A stretch of DNA of 64,000 bases, from contig QUFC01000017.1 of assembly GCA_003478355.1 (NCBI GenBank), positions 3,398-67,397 on the forward strand, in the 5' to 3' direction. Shown here in pieces: positions 49,691-59,094 of the stretch (within the stretch, counting starts at the first letter, position 1; the number at the start of each line of letters is the position of its first letter). Both the position numbers and the translations under genes were made by a program. Source of the DNA: Lachnospiraceae bacterium AM48-27BH (GTDB lineage: Bacteria > Bacillota > Clostridia > Lachnospirales > Lachnospiraceae). The notes below the pieces were generated by a model. It searched no databases, was not told where the DNA came from, and worked only from the letters and a program-made list of their open reading frames with translations.

Positions 49691-50325
49691 ATTTATCCCA
49701 CGAAGACCAGACATTTTTAAAAACCTATGATGATTCAAAATATGCCAAACCATCTATGACGGCAGACATGGTGATTTTTTCACGTTTCTCGGACGGCTCT
49801 CTCCAGGTACTTCTCATCCGCCGCGGCAAATCTCCCTACAAGGATCAATTTGCACTTCCTGGCGGCTTTGTAAACCCGGATGAGTCCGTAGACCAGGCTG
49901 CCCGCCGGGAACTTCTGGAAGAAACCGGTGTTGACTGCGCCTGTCTGGAACCGATCCGTACCTTCAGTACCCCAGGACGCGATCCCAGACGATGGGTGAT
50001 CTCCTGCGCCTACCTTGCTCTTCTAGACGCTTCCAAACTTCAAGTGAAGGCTGCCGATGACGCAAAAGACGCCCGCTGGTTCCAGATCTTCCTGACCAAA
50101 GAAAAAGACGGACAATGGAATCTGGATCTAAAGGACACATCTTCCACAGAGCCAGCCACCATCCATCTCACCTTCCAGGAAACCTATCCAGAAAGCGCTG
50201 CCTCACTCCTTCCACCTGCGCTGCATCTGACTCTGCTGAATCCAGAAAATGGGCTGGCATTTGATCATGGAGAGATTCTTGGATATGCAGTGAAAAAACT
50301 GCAAAATTTATTAGTCGAAAATTGA
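49687..50325 (+). CDS. Nudix hydrolase
   Basis: Hydrolase of nucleoside-diphosphate-X compounds, 212 aa. A complete Nudix box, beginning GGFVNPDESVDQAARRE and ending LLEETGV, lies at about residues 58-81. FSTPGRDPRRWVISCAYLAL follows, as in ADP-ribose pyrophosphatase and NrtR-like proteins. The C-terminal 70 residues are not a clear winged helix, so an enzyme is favoured over a repressor. The start overlaps the kinase stop by four bases, implying coupling. Confidence 0.88.
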   Translation: MNLSHEDQTFLKTYDDSKYAKPSMTADMVIFSRFSDGSLQVLLIRRGKSPYKDQFALPGGFVNPDESVDQAARRELLEETGVDCACLEPIRTFSTPGRDPRRWVISCAYLALLDASKLQVKAADDAKDARWFQIFLTKEKDGQWNLDLKDTSSTEPATIHLTFQETYPESAASLLPPALHLTLLNPENGLAFDHGEILGYAVKKLQNLLVEN

Positions 50326-50400
50326 ACAGCACCTTCTCATGAACCTTCTTAAAAGCTCAATAAAAATTTTCGCTTTCTGCAAACGTACTCGCTTATTCAA

Positions 50401-50447
50401 AAACCCCGGATTCATACACATTTACAAACTTGAATCCGGGGTTTTTT
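50401..50447. terminator. bidirectional terminator between convergent Nudix and glmS genes
   Basis: AAACCCCGGATTCA and TGAATCCGGGGTTT form a 14-bp perfect stem with a 16-base loop, with T runs on both strands. Confidence 0.9.
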
Positions 50448-50471
50448 CTTTCATTTAATTCTGTATTTTCT

Positions 50472-52328
50472 TTACTCTACCGTCACGCTCTTCGCTAAGT
50501 TTCTCGGCTTATCCACATCCAGTCCCTTTGCCACACTGACATAATAACCAAGCAGCTGTAACGGAACTACCGCTAAAGATGCTGCAAAATGCTCATCCGT
50601 CTTCGGTACATAAATAGTAAAATCTGCCGTATCCTCAATATTGTAATGGCCATAGCTGGTCAGACCCATGAGATATGCCCCACGGCTCTTGCACTCTACC
50701 ATATTACTGAGGGTTTTCTCATACAATCCACTCTGAGTCAGCACACCGATCACCAGCGTTCCATCCTCGATCAGGGAAATCGTTCCATGCTTCAGCTCAC
50801 CTGCCGCATAAGCCTCCGAATGAATATAGGAAATCTCCTTTAATTTCAAGCTTCCCTCCATGCTGATGGCATAGTCAATCCCACGGCCAATGAAGAAAAT
50901 GTTCTTCGCTGCCACCTGCTTTGAAGCAAACCACTGGATCCGCTCCCGGTCCTCTAATATCTTTGTGATCTTATCCGGAATCGTTTCCAGTTCCGCTAAC
51001 ATTTCATCATAAGCTTCCTGATCCACCTGACCTCTCACACGGCCAAATTCCATGGACAGACAATATCCTGCGATCAGCTGAGCACTGTAAGCCTTGGTCG
51101 TTGCCACAGAAATCTCCGGACCAGCCAGTGTGTAGAACACATAATCCGCCTCTCTGGCAATAGAGCTTCCCACTACATTGACAATGGCTAAGGTCTTCAC
51201 ACCATGGTTCTTCGCCTCACGAAGAGCCGCCAGGGAATCAGCTGTTTCACCAGACTGGCTGACTACGATCACCAGCGTATCCTTCGTCAGAATCGGTCTG
51301 CGGTAACGGAATTCCGATGCCAGTTCCACCCGAACCGGTATCCGTGCCAGATCTTCCATCACATACTGGGTTACCATACCTACGTGATAAGCAGAGCCGC
51401 AGGCTACGATCACGATCTGGGAGATTTCCTTGATCGCCTCTTCCGTCAATCCCATCTCTTCCAGATTGATCCTGCCGTCCTTTAATACTGAATGGAAGGT
51501 GTCTGCCACTGCCTTCGGCTGCTCATGGATCTCTTTCATCATGAAATGCTCAAATCCGGCTTTCTCTGCCGCCTCTGCATCCCATTTTACCTCTGTCAGT
51601 TCCTTTTCAATCTCATCACCGTCCAGGTTAAAGAAAGTCACCTCGCCCTTTCTTAAGCGGGCCATCTCCATATTGCCGATATAATATACATGTCTGGTAT
51701 AATTTAAAATTGCCGGAACGTCAGATGCCAGATAAGCCGCACCTTCTTTTCCATCTTCTCCATGCGTGATGCCAATGATCATCGGGCTGTCTTTCCGCGC
51801 TGCATAGATTTCCTCCGGATAATCCTTAAACATCACAGCCAGTGCATAAGAACCACGGATCCGGACCATGGCATGGTTAATGGCATCCACCGGAGTTCCT
51901 GCGTATTTTTTATAATAATAATCGATCAGCTTAACTGCTACCTCTGTATCGGTAGCGGAGTAAAAGGTATAGCCATGCTTTAACAGTTTCTCCTTCAGTT
52001 CCTGATAATTTTCAATAATTCCGTTGTGGACAGCTACTACATTCCCGTCATCGCTGCAATGAGGATGGGCATTCAGCTCCGATGGTTCACCATGAGTTGC
52101 CCAACGGGTATGGCCGATTCCACAGGTTCCTACCAGAGCCTTTCCATCATTGGTCTTCTCTGCAAGCACCTTCAAACGTCCCTTTGCCTTTACAATCTCC
52201 ACATTCTTTACACCATCACGAACTGCCAGTCCCGCGGAATCATAACCACGGTATTCCAGCTTAGAAAGTCCATGCAGCAAAATCGGAGCTGCCTGCTCGC
52301 TACCTACATATCCTACAATACCACACAT
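50472..52328 (-). CDS. glmS: glutamine-fructose-6-phosphate aminotransferase (isomerizing)
   Basis: Makes glucosamine-6-phosphate for cell-wall and glycan synthesis, 618 aa. The N-terminal glutaminase starts with the nucleophile Cys (MCGIVGYVG, Cys2) and contains HTRWATHGEPS. Two SIS domains carry VACGSAYHVG and SQSGETADSLAAL, then FIGRGIDYAISMEGSLKLKE. The C-terminal NLAKSVTVE is canonical. The start at 52328 has GAGAGGA upstream; the open frame to 52412 is not used. No glmS ribozyme was recognised in the leader. Confidence 0.96.
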   Translation of the reverse strand: MCGIVGYVGSEQAAPILLHGLSKLEYRGYDSAGLAVRDGVKNVEIVKAKGRLKVLAEKTNDGKALVGTCGIGHTRWATHGEPSELNAHPHCSDDGNVVAVHNGIIENYQELKEKLLKHGYTFYSATDTEVAVKLIDYYYKKYAGTPVDAINHAMVRIRGSYALAVMFKDYPEEIYAARKDSPMIIGITHGEDGKEGAAYLASDVPAILNYTRHVYYIGNMEMARLRKGEVTFFNLDGDEIEKELTEVKWDAEAAEKAGFEHFMMKEIHEQPKAVADTFHSVLKDGRINLEEMGLTEEAIKEISQIVIVACGSAYHVGMVTQYVMEDLARIPVRVELASEFRYRRPILTKDTLVIVVSQSGETADSLAALREAKNHGVKTLAIVNVVGSSIAREADYVFYTLAGPEISVATTKAYSAQLIAGYCLSMEFGRVRGQVDQEAYDEMLAELETIPDKITKILEDRERIQWFASKQVAAKNIFFIGRGIDYAISMEGSLKLKEISYIHSEAYAAGELKHGTISLIEDGTLVIGVLTQSGLYEKTLSNMVECKSRGAYLMGLTSYGHYNIEDTADFTIYVPKTDEHFAASLAVVPLQLLGYYVSVAKGLDVDKPRNLAKSVTVE

Positions 52329-52539
52329 TTGTCTGTCCTCTCTTTTTCTGTAAAAATCATGTATCTGTTCAATATGTCCTGCTCCTGGTCCATCCAGAGC
52401 ATCCGCCCCCAACGCTTAAGCTTTCTATCTATAATATATGTCAAAATCCAGAAACTGCCCCCAAGCAGGCTTTCTTGCCCTCCCCGGAGGCAGCACATAA
52501 CGAATCGTTCGTAACGATCCCGTACCTTCATAGTTACAA

Positions 52540-53901
52540 TTATTCTAATACCACACAGCCGAGCACTTCCTTCTGGAGATCTTTCGCCTTCTCCAGCTCC
52601 AGTTCTACCTGGCTGTACTTGGAAACCTTACATTCCTCTACAAATACCACTGCGTCAGCATCAGAAAGCTTCTCTAACGCTTCTGCGTCCTCTAACAGAT
52701 TACCGCCCTTCACTACCTGACAATCGCCTAACTCTGCTACTAATTTCTCAGCAACCCGGTTAAACGCGTCTGCCGAAGCACAGCCAGCCACCAGGATCTT
52801 CCCGGCATCGCCCATGAAACTACGGACATTGGCAGCAATCAGACCGTATGTCTTGTCATCTTCCTCAGAAGCACGGCCTTCCATCTTTCTTAAAGAAGCA
52901 TCAATACCGCCTGCCTTCTTCGCCGGTAACGTTCCAAGAACACGGAGTTTGTAACGGTTTCTTAAATCTTTTGCTGCATAGATGCCATCCGTCATTAAAA
53001 ATGCCACGCAGACGAAAAATATCGCCATAAATGCACCCAACACCGCTCCAAGAATCCCATATTTGATACCACTCTTTGCTGCTGCTGAAGTAGAATCTAC
53101 TATCTTTTTCGGCTCCTGCAATTCATCTAAAGCGTCCTGCTTTTCTTCCAGGCTTGTGTTTAAATCAACCAGTCTGGTACTCTCTTCTTTCTGTGCATCG
53201 GCTAACTCCAGATCAACCTTGGATCCTACGCTTTCATCCACAACACTGATCGTGTGGGCACCAATGGTCTCCTCAATCTTTGCCTTTGCATCATCCACAC
53301 CACTTAAGACGTACTGCATGATCTCTTTTACCGATTTCTCATCCGTATAATTCACCTTAACAGACAGAATCTTCTGATCTACCTGAATATCGATCAGTTC
53401 CTTCAAATAGCGCGGTTCTGTACCGACCTTTTTTGCTACCTTCTGTAAAAACTCCGTATTGGTCAATGCAGACTGATATGCCTGTAAAATCGTATCCGTA
53501 TAATCCACATTCTGATATACCATGTCAGGCATGATCACATAATCCGTCTTCACAAACAGATCGATCTTTGCTTCCCACACATCGTAAGGGCTCATATTCA
53601 TGCGAACCGATTTTTCTAAATACATCTGCTGCTCTGTAATATCATTTAACAGATTGTCAATTTCTCTCTCGCCGGTCGATTTATTCTTCTCATAAATCTC
53701 CAGATCTTTCTGATAATCCGCTTCCTTCTCTGTAATCACAGTCGGATCATTCTGGCTCTTATAAGTAGAAAATGCCTTGAAGCCGCCTAATAAAAGACCG
53801 ATCACAACTGCAGCGATCACTACCGGCCGCCACTTATAAAGTACCGCAAACATCAGATCTTTTAAATCAATTTCCTGATCATATGTACTGTTTGGTTCCA
53901 T
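52540..53901 (-). CDS. Wzz/YveK-type polysaccharide chain-length protein
   Basis: Inner-membrane protein of 453 aa with a helix at about residues 20-42 and another at about 300-322, enclosing a large extracytoplasmic coiled-coil region (Wzz topology). The cytoplasmic tail of about 130 residues resembles a degenerate BY-kinase fold without a P-loop. It likely modulates chain length or export of a surface polysaccharide. GAAGGAG upstream fixes the start. It marks one edge of the surface-polysaccharide region. Confidence 0.78.
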   Translation of the reverse strand: MEPNSTYDQEIDLKDLMFAVLYKWRPVVIAAVVIGLLLGGFKAFSTYKSQNDPTVITEKEADYQKDLEIYEKNKSTGEREIDNLLNDITEQQMYLEKSVRMNMSPYDVWEAKIDLFVKTDYVIMPDMVYQNVDYTDTILQAYQSALTNTEFLQKVAKKVGTEPRYLKELIDIQVDQKILSVKVNYTDEKSVKEIMQYVLSGVDDAKAKIEETIGAHTISVVDESVGSKVDLELADAQKEESTRLVDLNTSLEEKQDALDELQEPKKIVDSTSAAAKSGIKYGILGAVLGAFMAIFFVCVAFLMTDGIYAAKDLRNRYKLRVLGTLPAKKAGGIDASLRKMEGRASEEDDKTYGLIAANVRSFMGDAGKILVAGCASADAFNRVAEKLVAELGDCQVVKGGNLLEDAEALEKLSDADAVVFVEECKVSKYSQVELELEKAKDLQKEVLGCVVLE

Positions 53902-53994
53902 ATTTTCTTTACTCCTTCGTTTTTTCACTGAGTTTTATTTTATCATATCACCATTTATTAAACAACCCAGTAAATAGAACAATTTTCAAAACAA

Positions 53995-56517
53995 TTATTT
54001 CTGAAATTTTTGAAGCAGGCGGCGCATTTCCGCAAGGGAAATCTTTCCCTCCCCATAGGCGTCCTGTAGGATTTTCCGGTACTCTGCTTCCGTCACAGCA
54101 CGATTAGCCAACCGTTCCAGTTCCTGATAAGCTTCCTCATTTAAATACTCCCACCTGGTCCTTGTCTCCATCTTCACCGTATGTCGGTGCTTCTGTGCCT
54201 CTGGAGCAGCCTCGATCACCTGAATATTTTTCTTTAAAAAGGCGCCCACAAGCTTTAGTTCTTCACTGGCAAGTTCTCCATAGATTCCAGACACCGCTTC
54301 CTGTTCCGTTTTCTTTGCTTTCCCTTGAAGAATTTCTTTTACATATTCCGTCATCTCCGGATTCCATTCTGGCAGTTCCAATTTCCAGTCTTCATAATCC
54401 GAAAAATAGCCATGAAAGTATCCGTAACGGAAGCTATTTCTCAAAAATTTGATATACTCTTTATCTGTGTTGAGATTTCCAACCACTTCCATCCCGCAGA
54501 ACCGGCGTATTACATCCAGAAATACTTCCTTTTTATCCAGCTTTATGTAATTGCACCAACGGATATATTCTGGTGTGATCTGGTTCTCCAATCGACCTTT
54601 CCGGCAACAAAAATCAGTGAATTTCAGCCAGATTCCCGCTTCTGCCTTTCCCTGAGGTTTTCTCTTCATAAACAAACACAATGCCTGGGCCAGCTCGATC
54701 CAGTGGTTTCCGCCCCATCGGAAGATCGTTCCGTTATCCTCCTTCTCATACTCCTCCTGAAATGTTCTTTCTCCAAATGTTCTCCACGCCTCCTCCTGCT
54801 GTTCCGGTTCTTTCATCAACACCTCACGGATAAAATCTTCTGCATTTTTCTCAGCATCTGTCAGTTCCGACCTTCCATTGGCATAAAGATTCACGATCAA
54901 CCGACTGACCTTCTCATTCCGATTCAGCTGCTCAGCCTGCCACGTTTCCATCGTATACCGGTGCTCCAACCGTTTTTCCCCCAAAAAACCTCCTTTTTCC
55001 GCCTCCAGCTGCCGATTTTCCTGCTTTTCTTCATCCATCACGTAAATATTATAATCCATCGAACATAGCAGACATAACTTTTGGCGATTCTCTCTGGCCA
55101 TTTCTGAATCATCCATAAACATCTGCCGCGTCTGTTCCAGGCTCAGTCCCCCTTCCTTTCCTGCATCATTCCAACGTCTCATTACAAACAGCTCCATCAA
55201 ATTATATCTCTCGCTTCCCCACGGACACCCAAAACGCAGTTCTTCAATAAAATCTTCCTGAAATGAAAGTTCCTCATAAATTTCCGACGAGAAATGCTTC
55301 ATCGCCAGAAAAGCAGCTTCCGTCTTCCAATATTCTGAATCCATTCCTTCCAAATTCTCCATGGCAATCGTCAGCTCTTTCAAAAATACTTTTACTTTAC
55401 GTACAGAAATCCGCTCCCACTGCCAGGCAAACGCCTGCGATATTCCCAAACATTTACAAATGTTGTCACTCATAAAAACATCCAGATACAAAAAATGAAA
55501 CTTTGAAAAATTCTTCCTTTTACCCCAAAATACCTTTAATAGGCTCTGTAACGAAATCTCTGTCAGATTGACTACATAAGGAATATATTTTTCAATATAT
55601 TTTCTATCAAATCCCAGCTTCTTCAGATTTTCCACATCATATTCCATCACCACCTTGATCCAGTCACAGGACAATCGCTCTGTCAGATCCAGAATCTTCC
55701 GGATCACCTTTCCATCCGCTACCCGGTCCAGATCTTCTATGATCACAACCACCGGTTTACCAAGCTTCTTCATATCCTGCCTGAATCCATCAAATACTAC
55801 CGACTTTACTTCATTATCCATCCGGAGCAGTTCCCGCAGATCCTTTAACCAGGAATGATCCTTCATCATATTGCAGAGGCTTCTGGAATACCTGGGGTAA
55901 ATCCTGTGTTTTCTTAAAATCGCCTCCATCTCCTGCAAAAGGAATACATCCACCTGATCCAGATTGCAGGTCAGAAGATCCACACGGACAAACTCATATT
56001 CTTCCCCATGTTTTCTGCAGAACTCTTCCATCAGAAATGTCTTTCCAGTTCCCCATTCTCCATTGATCCCTACGATATGGACCTGTTCCAGATACGTCTC
56101 CACACGCTTCAAATCATGTTTTCTGCTCTTTAATAACGTTTCTGTCACTCCATCTCCCGTCCCCTCTTTCCCAGACGTCTCCTGTCCTGATTCCATATTC
56201 CCTGATTTTCTATATTTCCACAAACTCACAAAAAATACCGTCACAAGCCCCACCGCTATGACTGTCAGCGCGTAAAACACCCATGACCGCCCCTCAAGAC
56301 TCCAGGAAAAGATATTTCCCCGAACGATCCGTACCAGAACATACGCCACTGCACTAATCAACGATACCCGCAAAATTTTTCTCAAAAATGCCTCATTCTC
56401 CCGTTTCAAATATCCACACGCTGTTGCCAGCATCATTGCATCCCACACAAACAGATAGATATTCACCGTCACCCAATTCATCATTAAAAATATTCCACAA
56501 AACACAAGAAATATCAT
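53995..56517 (-). CDS. KAP-family P-loop NTPase with N-terminal membrane helices
   Basis: 840-aa KAP NTPase. Three or four membrane helices lie in residues 1-110 (FLVFCGIFLMMNWVTVNIYL and SWVFYALTVIAVGLVTVFFV). Walker A is VGINGEWGTGKTFL (about residues 160-173) and Walker B VVVIIEDLDRVAD. A long alpha-helical C-terminal region of about 450 residues has no recognised domain. KAP proteins are membrane-associated and patchily distributed, and some act in phage exclusion or plasmid maintenance. The start at 56517 is set by AAGGAG eight bases upstream. It stands alone on the minus strand between a Wzz-like gene and the ATPase-nuclease operon. Confidence 0.82.
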   Translation of the reverse strand: MIFLVFCGIFLMMNWVTVNIYLFVWDAMMLATACGYLKRENEAFLRKILRVSLISAVAYVLVRIVRGNIFSWSLEGRSWVFYALTVIAVGLVTVFFVSLWKYRKSGNMESGQETSGKEGTGDGVTETLLKSRKHDLKRVETYLEQVHIVGINGEWGTGKTFLMEEFCRKHGEEYEFVRVDLLTCNLDQVDVFLLQEMEAILRKHRIYPRYSRSLCNMMKDHSWLKDLRELLRMDNEVKSVVFDGFRQDMKKLGKPVVVIIEDLDRVADGKVIRKILDLTERLSCDWIKVVMEYDVENLKKLGFDRKYIEKYIPYVVNLTEISLQSLLKVFWGKRKNFSKFHFLYLDVFMSDNICKCLGISQAFAWQWERISVRKVKVFLKELTIAMENLEGMDSEYWKTEAAFLAMKHFSSEIYEELSFQEDFIEELRFGCPWGSERYNLMELFVMRRWNDAGKEGGLSLEQTRQMFMDDSEMARENRQKLCLLCSMDYNIYVMDEEKQENRQLEAEKGGFLGEKRLEHRYTMETWQAEQLNRNEKVSRLIVNLYANGRSELTDAEKNAEDFIREVLMKEPEQQEEAWRTFGERTFQEEYEKEDNGTIFRWGGNHWIELAQALCLFMKRKPQGKAEAGIWLKFTDFCCRKGRLENQITPEYIRWCNYIKLDKKEVFLDVIRRFCGMEVVGNLNTDKEYIKFLRNSFRYGYFHGYFSDYEDWKLELPEWNPEMTEYVKEILQGKAKKTEQEAVSGIYGELASEELKLVGAFLKKNIQVIEAAPEAQKHRHTVKMETRTRWEYLNEEAYQELERLANRAVTEAEYRKILQDAYGEGKISLAEMRRLLQKFQK

Positions 56518-56582
56518 CTTTCCACTCCTTTTCCGCATTTTCTTCCAGTAGTTACTGTTCACGCGTTGCGCAAACAGCAACG

Positions 56583-56666
56583 GATTTTGCCGATGCTTCG
56601 CATTCCAAATCGGCAAAATCTGTTACCACCACTGTATCATACGGCATTTTCAGTTCAGAAAATGCC
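56583..56666. repeat. two adjacent short palindromes upstream of the KAP gene
   Basis: GATTTTGCCGAT pairs with ATCGGCAAAATC (56583-56620, loop 14). GGCATTTTC pairs with GAAAATGCC (56643-56666, loop 6). Both are perfect. They lie in the region between the divergent KAP and coiled-coil genes and could be operators or repeat remnants. Confidence 0.55.
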
Positions 56667-56783
56667 TACCCATGTACAGTAACTTCCAGTATACCATAGC
56701 TATACGTAACCTTCAGAAAATACTTGTATTTACTCATACAAAATGCTATTCTGAAATAAATAAAATATAGGAGGTTCTTTCAC

Positions 56784-57134
56784 ATGCCAAGACCAAAAGG
56801 AAGCAAAAACAAACCAAAAACGGCTGAAAAGACAACGACTATTTCCACCATGGATTACACAGAACTCATCGAAGAAAAATTAAACGAAAAAACTCAGATC
56901 AGCGCCGAGATCACTTCCATCACCGATCAGCTGGAAGCTCTCAAAGCTCAGTTAAAAGATAAAAAGAAAACCTTAAATTCCATCGAAAAAGAACTCACCA
57001 AACTGGAGACCAGGAAGGCCGAAGAAGAAGCCAAAGCCGAAGAAGAAGCCAAGAAGATCCAGTTAGAATCCATGCTCCAGCAATTATTGAACAGCGGTAT
57101 GAGCACGGATGAGATTCTGGATAAATTAAAATAA
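56784..57134 (+). CDS. small coiled-coil protein with AT-hook-like N-terminus
   Basis: 116 aa. The first 12 residues (PRPKGSKNKPK) match an AT-hook-like RPKGSKNK pattern that may bind DNA. Residues about 25-95 form a highly charged coiled coil rich in Lys/Glu/Ala. The C-terminal 18 residues (LNSGMSTDEILDKLK) suggest a short helical module. GGAGGT upstream is strong. The function is unknown; a nucleoid-associated or regulatory role is speculation. It is followed by a terminator-like hairpin at about 57209. Confidence 0.7.
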   Translation: MPRPKGSKNKPKTAEKTTTISTMDYTELIEEKLNEKTQISAEITSITDQLEALKAQLKDKKKTLNSIEKELTKLETRKAEEEAKAEEEAKKIQLESMLQQLLNSGMSTDEILDKLK

Positions 57135-57208
57135 TATTATGACAAATAATTTCAAAAAACTGCCTATCGGCATTGAAAAGTTCTGTTCAAAGAACAATCC
57201 AGACTCAA

Positions 57209-57244
57209 GGGAGCCCTCAAAAGCTCCCTAATTTCTAATATTTT
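57209..57244 (+). terminator. probable terminator after the coiled-coil gene
   Basis: GGGAGC and GCTCCC enclose an 8-base loop and are followed by TAATTTCTAATATTTT. It separates the coiled-coil gene from the next promoter. Confidence 0.6.
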
Positions 57245-57304
57245 ACTTCGAAAAACGCCGCCCGAACATTCATAATCTTAATACCCTATCACAGAAATTC
57301 CAGA

Positions 57305-57333
57305 TTGAAATCCCATCACAAAAATGATAAAAT
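57305..57333 (+). promoter_or_regulatory. promoter of the zinc-ribbon/ATPase/nuclease operon
   Basis: TTGAAA and TAAAAT with exactly 17 bases between them end 30 bases before the ATG at 57364. This makes the three genes an independent transcription unit. Confidence 0.65.
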
Positions 57334-57363
57334 AAACAAAAGACTTTCTATGGAGTAAATGAT

Positions 57364-57654
57364 ATGATGTTAATTGGCCAATCCACCTGCAAGTGCAATA
57401 AATGTCACAGCACCTTTGGAGCAACGTGGGAAATTGAATCTTCCAACACAACCGATCATGATCATGGAATGGGCGAAGAAACCGAATACCTTTGCACACT
57501 CGAAACCACCTGTCCAGAATGTGGCGCAGAGATTTCTGCATCCATGACCGTCTGCGAATATCCCGTTGGCTGCCTTGTTCCAATATCTCATATAAATGTC
57601 ACCCCGGGCACTGCGCAAGTCAGCATTCCGCGGGTAGATTTTTTTGATTTATAA
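57364..57654 (+). CDS. zinc-ribbon protein, first gene of the ATPase-nuclease operon
   Basis: 96 aa, family not recognised. Four cysteines in two knuckles (CKCNKC at about residues 9-14 and CPECG at about 50-54) suggest one zinc site, with an acidic His-rich loop between them (TTDHDHGMGEETEY). The C-terminal half is beta-rich. GGAG eight bases upstream supports the start. The ATPase gene begins 12 bases after the stop. It might be a specificity or sensor subunit for the operon, which is inferred from position only. Confidence 0.65.
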   Translation: MMLIGQSTCKCNKCHSTFGATWEIESSNTTDHDHGMGEETEYLCTLETTCPECGAEISASMTVCEYPVGCLVPISHINVTPGTAQVSIPRVDFFDL

Positions 57655-57666
57655 GGGGGATTTCTC

Positions 57667-59091
57667 TTGAAAATTAAACTAAAAAACTGGGGACCTGTTT
57701 CGGAATGTGAATTTGACCTCGACAAGTCCCTAATCGTTATTTATGGTAATAATAATATTGGCAAATCCTATGCCATGCAGACAATCTATCTGCTCTTAAA
57801 AAACCTGATTTTATATGCGCAAAATATTGTCCATTATTCCAATGGTTTATACTTGTATTTTGTATCATCTGGTAAGAAAATTTCCTCTTCAGCCAAAAAT
57901 ATCCTGGTGGCTTTCATACAAAATCAGCAGCCAGAACAAATCGTTGATACCGATCTGCTATCTATCGTCTCCAAAGAACTGGAAGGTGAATTCCTAGATC
58001 AATTATATTTATCCTTTGAAAATTCTTTCGGCACTTTCGAAGAAATCCTAAAGAAAAACCCAGAATTTACCATTGAAACCTCCCATTCTTCCTGTCACAT
58101 TGACCTGGCCAAACGGATTGTGCACTTAAACCAAGATTTCAAGAGTGTCCGTTTAAAAACCAGTACATCGGATTTTCACAAACACCGCGAAGATAAAAAC
58201 TACTATACGATTTACGTTTGTGACCAAAAAATAAATACTCCAAGCGAACTTCTGGAAGAACGTGTAGCAGAGATCAAAAAGCTTTTTGCCTTGGATATCC
58301 TGCATAAAGTACAGGCTGTTTATTATCTTCCTGCGTCTCGATCCGGTATCTACGCTGGGATGAGTTCTTTCAGCCCCATTTTAGCTTTACTGGCTCAAAA
58401 TCGTTCCTCCATCCGTGGATCGATCCAGATTCCGAGCATTTCCGAGCCAATCTCTGATTACTATATGGCTCTGTCCACCATCAAGGAAAACGCACATGAT
58501 GATTTCAAAGATTGTACAGATGAGATCGAACAAAATATTTTAAATGGAGATGTGCAATTCGATTTCAATAGAAAAACGATCTTATATCATCCAGCAGGTA
58601 CCGATCTGTCCCTGGAAATGAACGATGCCTCTTCCATGGTTTCGGAGATTGCTCCAATTATCGCATTTTTAAAATATATTATCACCGGACTAAATCGAAC
58701 CACCCATTCAAAACTGAAAAAGCTAAACAAAAATTCCATTTTATTTATTGAAGAACCAGAAGCACACCTACATCCAGCAAATCAGATTTCACTGCTGAAA
58801 AGCTTTGTAAAACTCAGTCACCTAAATGTCCAGCTGATTATGGCCTCCCACAGCAATTACATTTTCAATCAGCTTAACAATATGGTCATGGATCAACAGT
58901 TAGATCAAACCTCTTACCTACCGATCCTCATGCGGGAACAAAACCATACCACTATATCCGAGTATATGAATATGGATGAATTTGGTGTTGATGATGAAAA
59001 CTTTGCCGATGTTTCCAGTCAATTAATGGAAGAACGCGATGAAATTATTGCCAGAATATTAGAAAAAACCGAAGACCACCCAGAGGAATAG
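57667..59091 (+). CDS. ABC/OLD-type ATPase (AAA_15/AAA_21-like) of a putative defence operon
   Basis: 474 aa, TTG start with AAGGGGGA upstream. Walker A is YGNNNIGKSYAMQ (about residues 27-39) after an N-terminal KIKLKNWGPVSECEF strand pair typical of SMC/RecF/OLD ATPases. The mid-region is lineage specific. Signature-like NDASSMVSEIAPI, Walker B SILFIEEPEAHLHP and the switch-His strand LIMASHSNYIFNQL lie in the last third. There is no TOPRIM nuclease domain, unlike OLD proper. The next gene follows after three bases and looks like a nuclease, which recalls two-protein ATPase-nuclease defence systems such as Septu and PARIS. Confidence 0.82.
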   Translation: MKIKLKNWGPVSECEFDLDKSLIVIYGNNNIGKSYAMQTIYLLLKNLILYAQNIVHYSNGLYLYFVSSGKKISSSAKNILVAFIQNQQPEQIVDTDLLSIVSKELEGEFLDQLYLSFENSFGTFEEILKKNPEFTIETSHSSCHIDLAKRIVHLNQDFKSVRLKTSTSDFHKHREDKNYYTIYVCDQKINTPSELLEERVAEIKKLFALDILHKVQAVYYLPASRSGIYAGMSSFSPILALLAQNRSSIRGSIQIPSISEPISDYYMALSTIKENAHDDFKDCTDEIEQNILNGDVQFDFNRKTILYHPAGTDLSLEMNDASSMVSEIAPIIAFLKYIITGLNRTTHSKLKKLNKNSILFIEEPEAHLHPANQISLLKSFVKLSHLNVQLIMASHSNYIFNQLNNMVMDQQLDQTSYLPILMREQNHTTISEYMNMDEFGVDDENFADVSSQLMEERDEIIARILEKTEDHPEE

Positions 59092-59094
59092 CCT

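Noticed and set aside
52329..52539. Possible glmS ribozyme in the glmS leader
   Set aside because: A GC-rich leader is present, but I could not find the conserved ribozyme core sequences in the right order. A covariance search (Rfam glmS model) would decide.
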